Source: a virus. Taken from it: a DNA stretch of 22,582 nt. Below are positions 20,827 to 22,582 of the stretch, piece after piece (the first letter of the stretch is position 1; every line of letters begins with the position of its first letter). The translations under genes were made by a program, and so were the position numbers. Below the pieces are notes generated by a model. The model worked only from the letters and a program-made list of their open reading frames with translations, did no database searches and was not told the DNA's origin. The stretch spans positions 1 through 22,582 of the IMG/VR virus record IMGVR_UViG_3300037485_002818; one strand, given 5' to 3'.

Positions 20827-22211
20827 GCGACGCCACCCAAATCGCCTCTCCCAAGACACGCAAACGCTGCGCCGTCTACTGCCGGGTGTCGTCGGACGAG
20901 CGCCTTGACCAGGAGTTCAACTCCATCGACGCGCAGAAGGAAGCTGGCCACGCCTATGTCGCCAGCCAGCGCGCCGAGGGCTGGATTCCGGTGGCCGACG
21001 ACTACGACGACCCCGGCTTCTCCGGCGGCAACACGGATCGGCCGGGGCTAAAACGCCTGATGGCCGACATTGAGCGCGGCCAGATCGACATCGTGGTGGT
21101 CTACAAGATCGACCGCCTGACGCGCAGCCTCGCCGACTTCTCCAAGATGGTCGAAGTGTTTGAGCGCCAAGGCGTGTCGTTCGTGTCGGTCACGCAGCAG
21201 TTCAACACCACCACCTCGATGGGGCGGTTGATGCTCAACGTGCTGCTGTCCTTCGCCCAGTTCGAGCGCGAGGTCACCGGCGAGCGCATCCGCGACAAGA
21301 TCGCCGCCAGCAAGCGCAAAGGGATGTGGATGGGTGGCGTGCCGCCGCTCGGCTTCGACGTCGAGAACCGTCTGCTGGTCATCAACGACGCGGAGGCGGC
21401 GGTGGTGCGGCGAATCTTTGAGGAGATGCTGACCATCGGCTCGCCCACCCAGATTGCCGCCAACCTGACGCTGGATGGCATCACGACCAAGGCGTGGACG
21501 ACACAGGACGGCCAGACGCGGGCGGGCACGCGCATCGACAAGAAGTATCTGCACAAGCTGCTGCGCAACCGCATCTACCTCGGGGAGTTGTCGCACAAGG
21601 GCAGTTGGTACCCGGGCGTGCATCAAGCCATCATCGATCCCGGTCTGTGGGGCCGGGTTCACGAGGTGCTGGCCAAGGACGGTCACACCCGGTCGGTGGA
21701 AACCAAGATCAGGTCGCGCACCGACGCCTTGCTGCGCGGCCTGCTGTACGCACCCTCAGGCGAGCGGATGTACCCGACCTACTCGCGCAAGAACGGGCGC
21801 AAATACCACTACTACGTGTCCAAGTCGGAAGCGAGGTTCGGCGCGCCGGGCAAGAGCTACGAGCGCCTGCCTGCGCTGGAGATCGAGGGGGCGGTGGTGG
21901 CCCAGATCCGCACGGTGCTGACCAGCCCGGAGACCGTAGCGTCGGTGGTGCGGCACATCCAACGCAACGGGGCCCAGATCGACGAGGCCACCACCGTGAT
22001 GGCGATGGGACGGCTCAACAACGTCTGGGATCAACTGTTCCCGGTCGAGCGCCACCGCATCGCCAATCTGATGATCGAGCGCATCGACCTCGTCCACGCG
22101 GGCGAGGTGCAGGGGATCAAGGTGAAGTGGCGTGAGGTGGGTTGGAACGCGCTGATCGCGGAGTTCGCCCCGGACAGCATCGGTGCCGAACTGCTGGAGG
22201 TCGAAGCCTGA
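20823..22211 (+). CDS. Serine recombinase (resolvase/invertase N-domain, large type)
   Basis: A 462-aa recombinase. The catalytic N-domain shows YCRVSSDE with the nucleophile serine at S23 (or S24), GFSGGNTDRPGL, VYKIDRLTRSLADF (R98 and R101) and the MLNVLLSFAQFEREVTGERI helix at 137-156. A recombinase domain follows (IRDKIAASKRKGMWMGGVPP). The expected zinc beta-ribbon at about 304-335 (GLLYAPSGERMYPTYS, then KYHYYVS) keeps the fold pattern but has none of the usual cysteines; C16 and C20 are the only cysteines I find. It may integrate this element or act on the leader-linked cassettes. The stop overlaps the next start (TGATG). Confidence 0.93.
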   Translation: MSDATQIASPKTRKRCAVYCRVSSDERLDQEFNSIDAQKEAGHAYVASQRAEGWIPVADDYDDPGFSGGNTDRPGLKRLMADIERGQIDIVVVYKIDRLTRSLADFSKMVEVFERQGVSFVSVTQQFNTTTSMGRLMLNVLLSFAQFEREVTGERIRDKIAASKRKGMWMGGVPPLGFDVENRLLVINDAEAAVVRRIFEEMLTIGSPTQIAANLTLDGITTKAWTTQDGQTRAGTRIDKKYLHKLLRNRIYLGELSHKGSWYPGVHQAIIDPGLWGRVHEVLAKDGHTRSVETKIRSRTDALLRGLLYAPSGERMYPTYSRKNGRKYHYYVSKSEARFGAPGKSYERLPALEIEGAVVAQIRTVLTSPETVASVVRHIQRNGAQIDEATTVMAMGRLNNVWDQLFPVERHRIANLMIERIDLVHAGEVQGIKVKWREVGWNALIAEFAPDSIGAELLEVEA

Positions 22212-22582
22212 TGGACGAGTCGATGGAAACCTTTGTGCCCCTGACGTTTCGCCGCCGGGGCGTCCAACGCGTGGCTGCCGACGAGCGCAGCGTCCACGAC
22301 GTGACCCTGCTCGACGGTGTGGCACGGGCCTTTTACTGGCAGCACCTGCTGGACACCGGCGCGATGCAGAGCGGTTCGGCCATCGCCCGCGCCGAGAAGC
22401 TGCACCACTCGGTGGTCAACGAACTGCTGCGCCTGACCCTGCTGGCCCCCGACATCATTGAGCAGTTCATCGCGGGCAAGCAGCCACGGCGGCTGACGCT
22501 GATGTGGTTTCAGCGAAACCGCCTGATGGTCGACTGGCAGGCCCAGCGCCAGCTCATGGCCACCTTCGAGGAGGACGTATGA
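22211..22582 (+). CDS. ParB/KorB-like HTH protein downstream of the recombinase
   Basis: A 123-aa protein. After a basic stretch (FVPLTFRRRGVQRV), residues 30-60 contain ARAFYWQHLLDTGAMQSGSA and IARAEKLHHSVVNELLRLTL, then LAPDIIEQFIAGKQPRRLTL. The last parts resemble the HTH and following helices of ParB/KorB proteins, in which an AIA helix and a recognition helix are followed by a leucine-rich LxPxIxxxIxxG segment. It is the third member of the DUF2924-recombinase operon and is probably a DNA-binding accessory. ATG 22211 overlaps the recombinase stop; M at 22223 is a possible alternative. The stop is the last codon of the window. Confidence 0.75.
   Translation: MDESMETFVPLTFRRRGVQRVAADERSVHDVTLLDGVARAFYWQHLLDTGAMQSGSAIARAEKLHHSVVNELLRLTLLAPDIIEQFIAGKQPRRLTLMWFQRNRLMVDWQAQRQLMATFEEDV

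Overview
The window is the head-packaging, modification, replication, recombination and control region of a lambda-like siphophage-type prophage or prophage remnant. The DNA is GC-rich (by eye roughly 63-66%). The protein families are typical of beta/gammaproteobacterial mobile DNA, and a Burkholderiales- or Rhodocyclales-like host is my best guess. That guess is inference: there is no rRNA or housekeeping gene to fix the taxon. I saw no tRNA, rRNA, CRISPR array or insertion sequence.

Layout, read along the minus strand from right to left. (a) 19955-18825: a two-gene XRE repressor / ImmA-IrrE metallopeptidase operon, with a good sigma70-type promoter and a terminator. (b) 18722-16340: two coupled genes of unknown function (478 and 318 aa) that carry a copy of the same candidate operator found at the XRE promoter. 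(c) 16254-11673: an AlpA-like HTH protein, a 160-aa protein, a Sak4-type annealing ATPase, a possible ssDNA-binding partner, a P63C protein, a DUF6511 protein, a Cas4/RecB-like nuclease with four cysteines and an excisionase-like HTH protein. (d) 11676-8172: a TOPRIM plus P4/D5 primase-helicase, a RuvC-like resolvase, a small protein and a DUF6362 protein. (e) 8171-7845: a gene-free stretch with GCAAAC repeats and a terminator just before the next gene. (f) 7844-5167: two tandem ParB-domain DNA methyltransferases. (g) 3808-1: TerS, TerL, two fibre-like proteins, a gpW-like joining protein and the start of the portal gene.

Two blocks run on the plus strand. At 3861-5220 an array of three small genes (a DUF6900-like protein, a DUF3489 protein and an unknown 122-aa protein) interrupts the phage operon. 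Each gene has the same structured leader in front of it and ends in the same TGATCA stop context. At 20183-22582 lies a DUF2924 / serine recombinase / HTH operon. Its DUF2924 gene is preceded by a fourth copy of that leader, which links the two blocks although they are about 15 kb apart.

How the parts work together (inference). XRE/ImmA would hold the element silent. The AlpA-like protein may open the recombination operon, with Sak4, SSB-like protein and nuclease as a recombination set and the primase-helicase plus RuvC-like enzyme for replication. DUF6362 sits where late-gene regulators sit, just before a terminator-bearing leader, and the late operon would package DNA methylated by the two methyltransferases. 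The leader-linked cassettes look like a separate modular layer added to the phage, possibly mobilised or regulated together with the recombinase.
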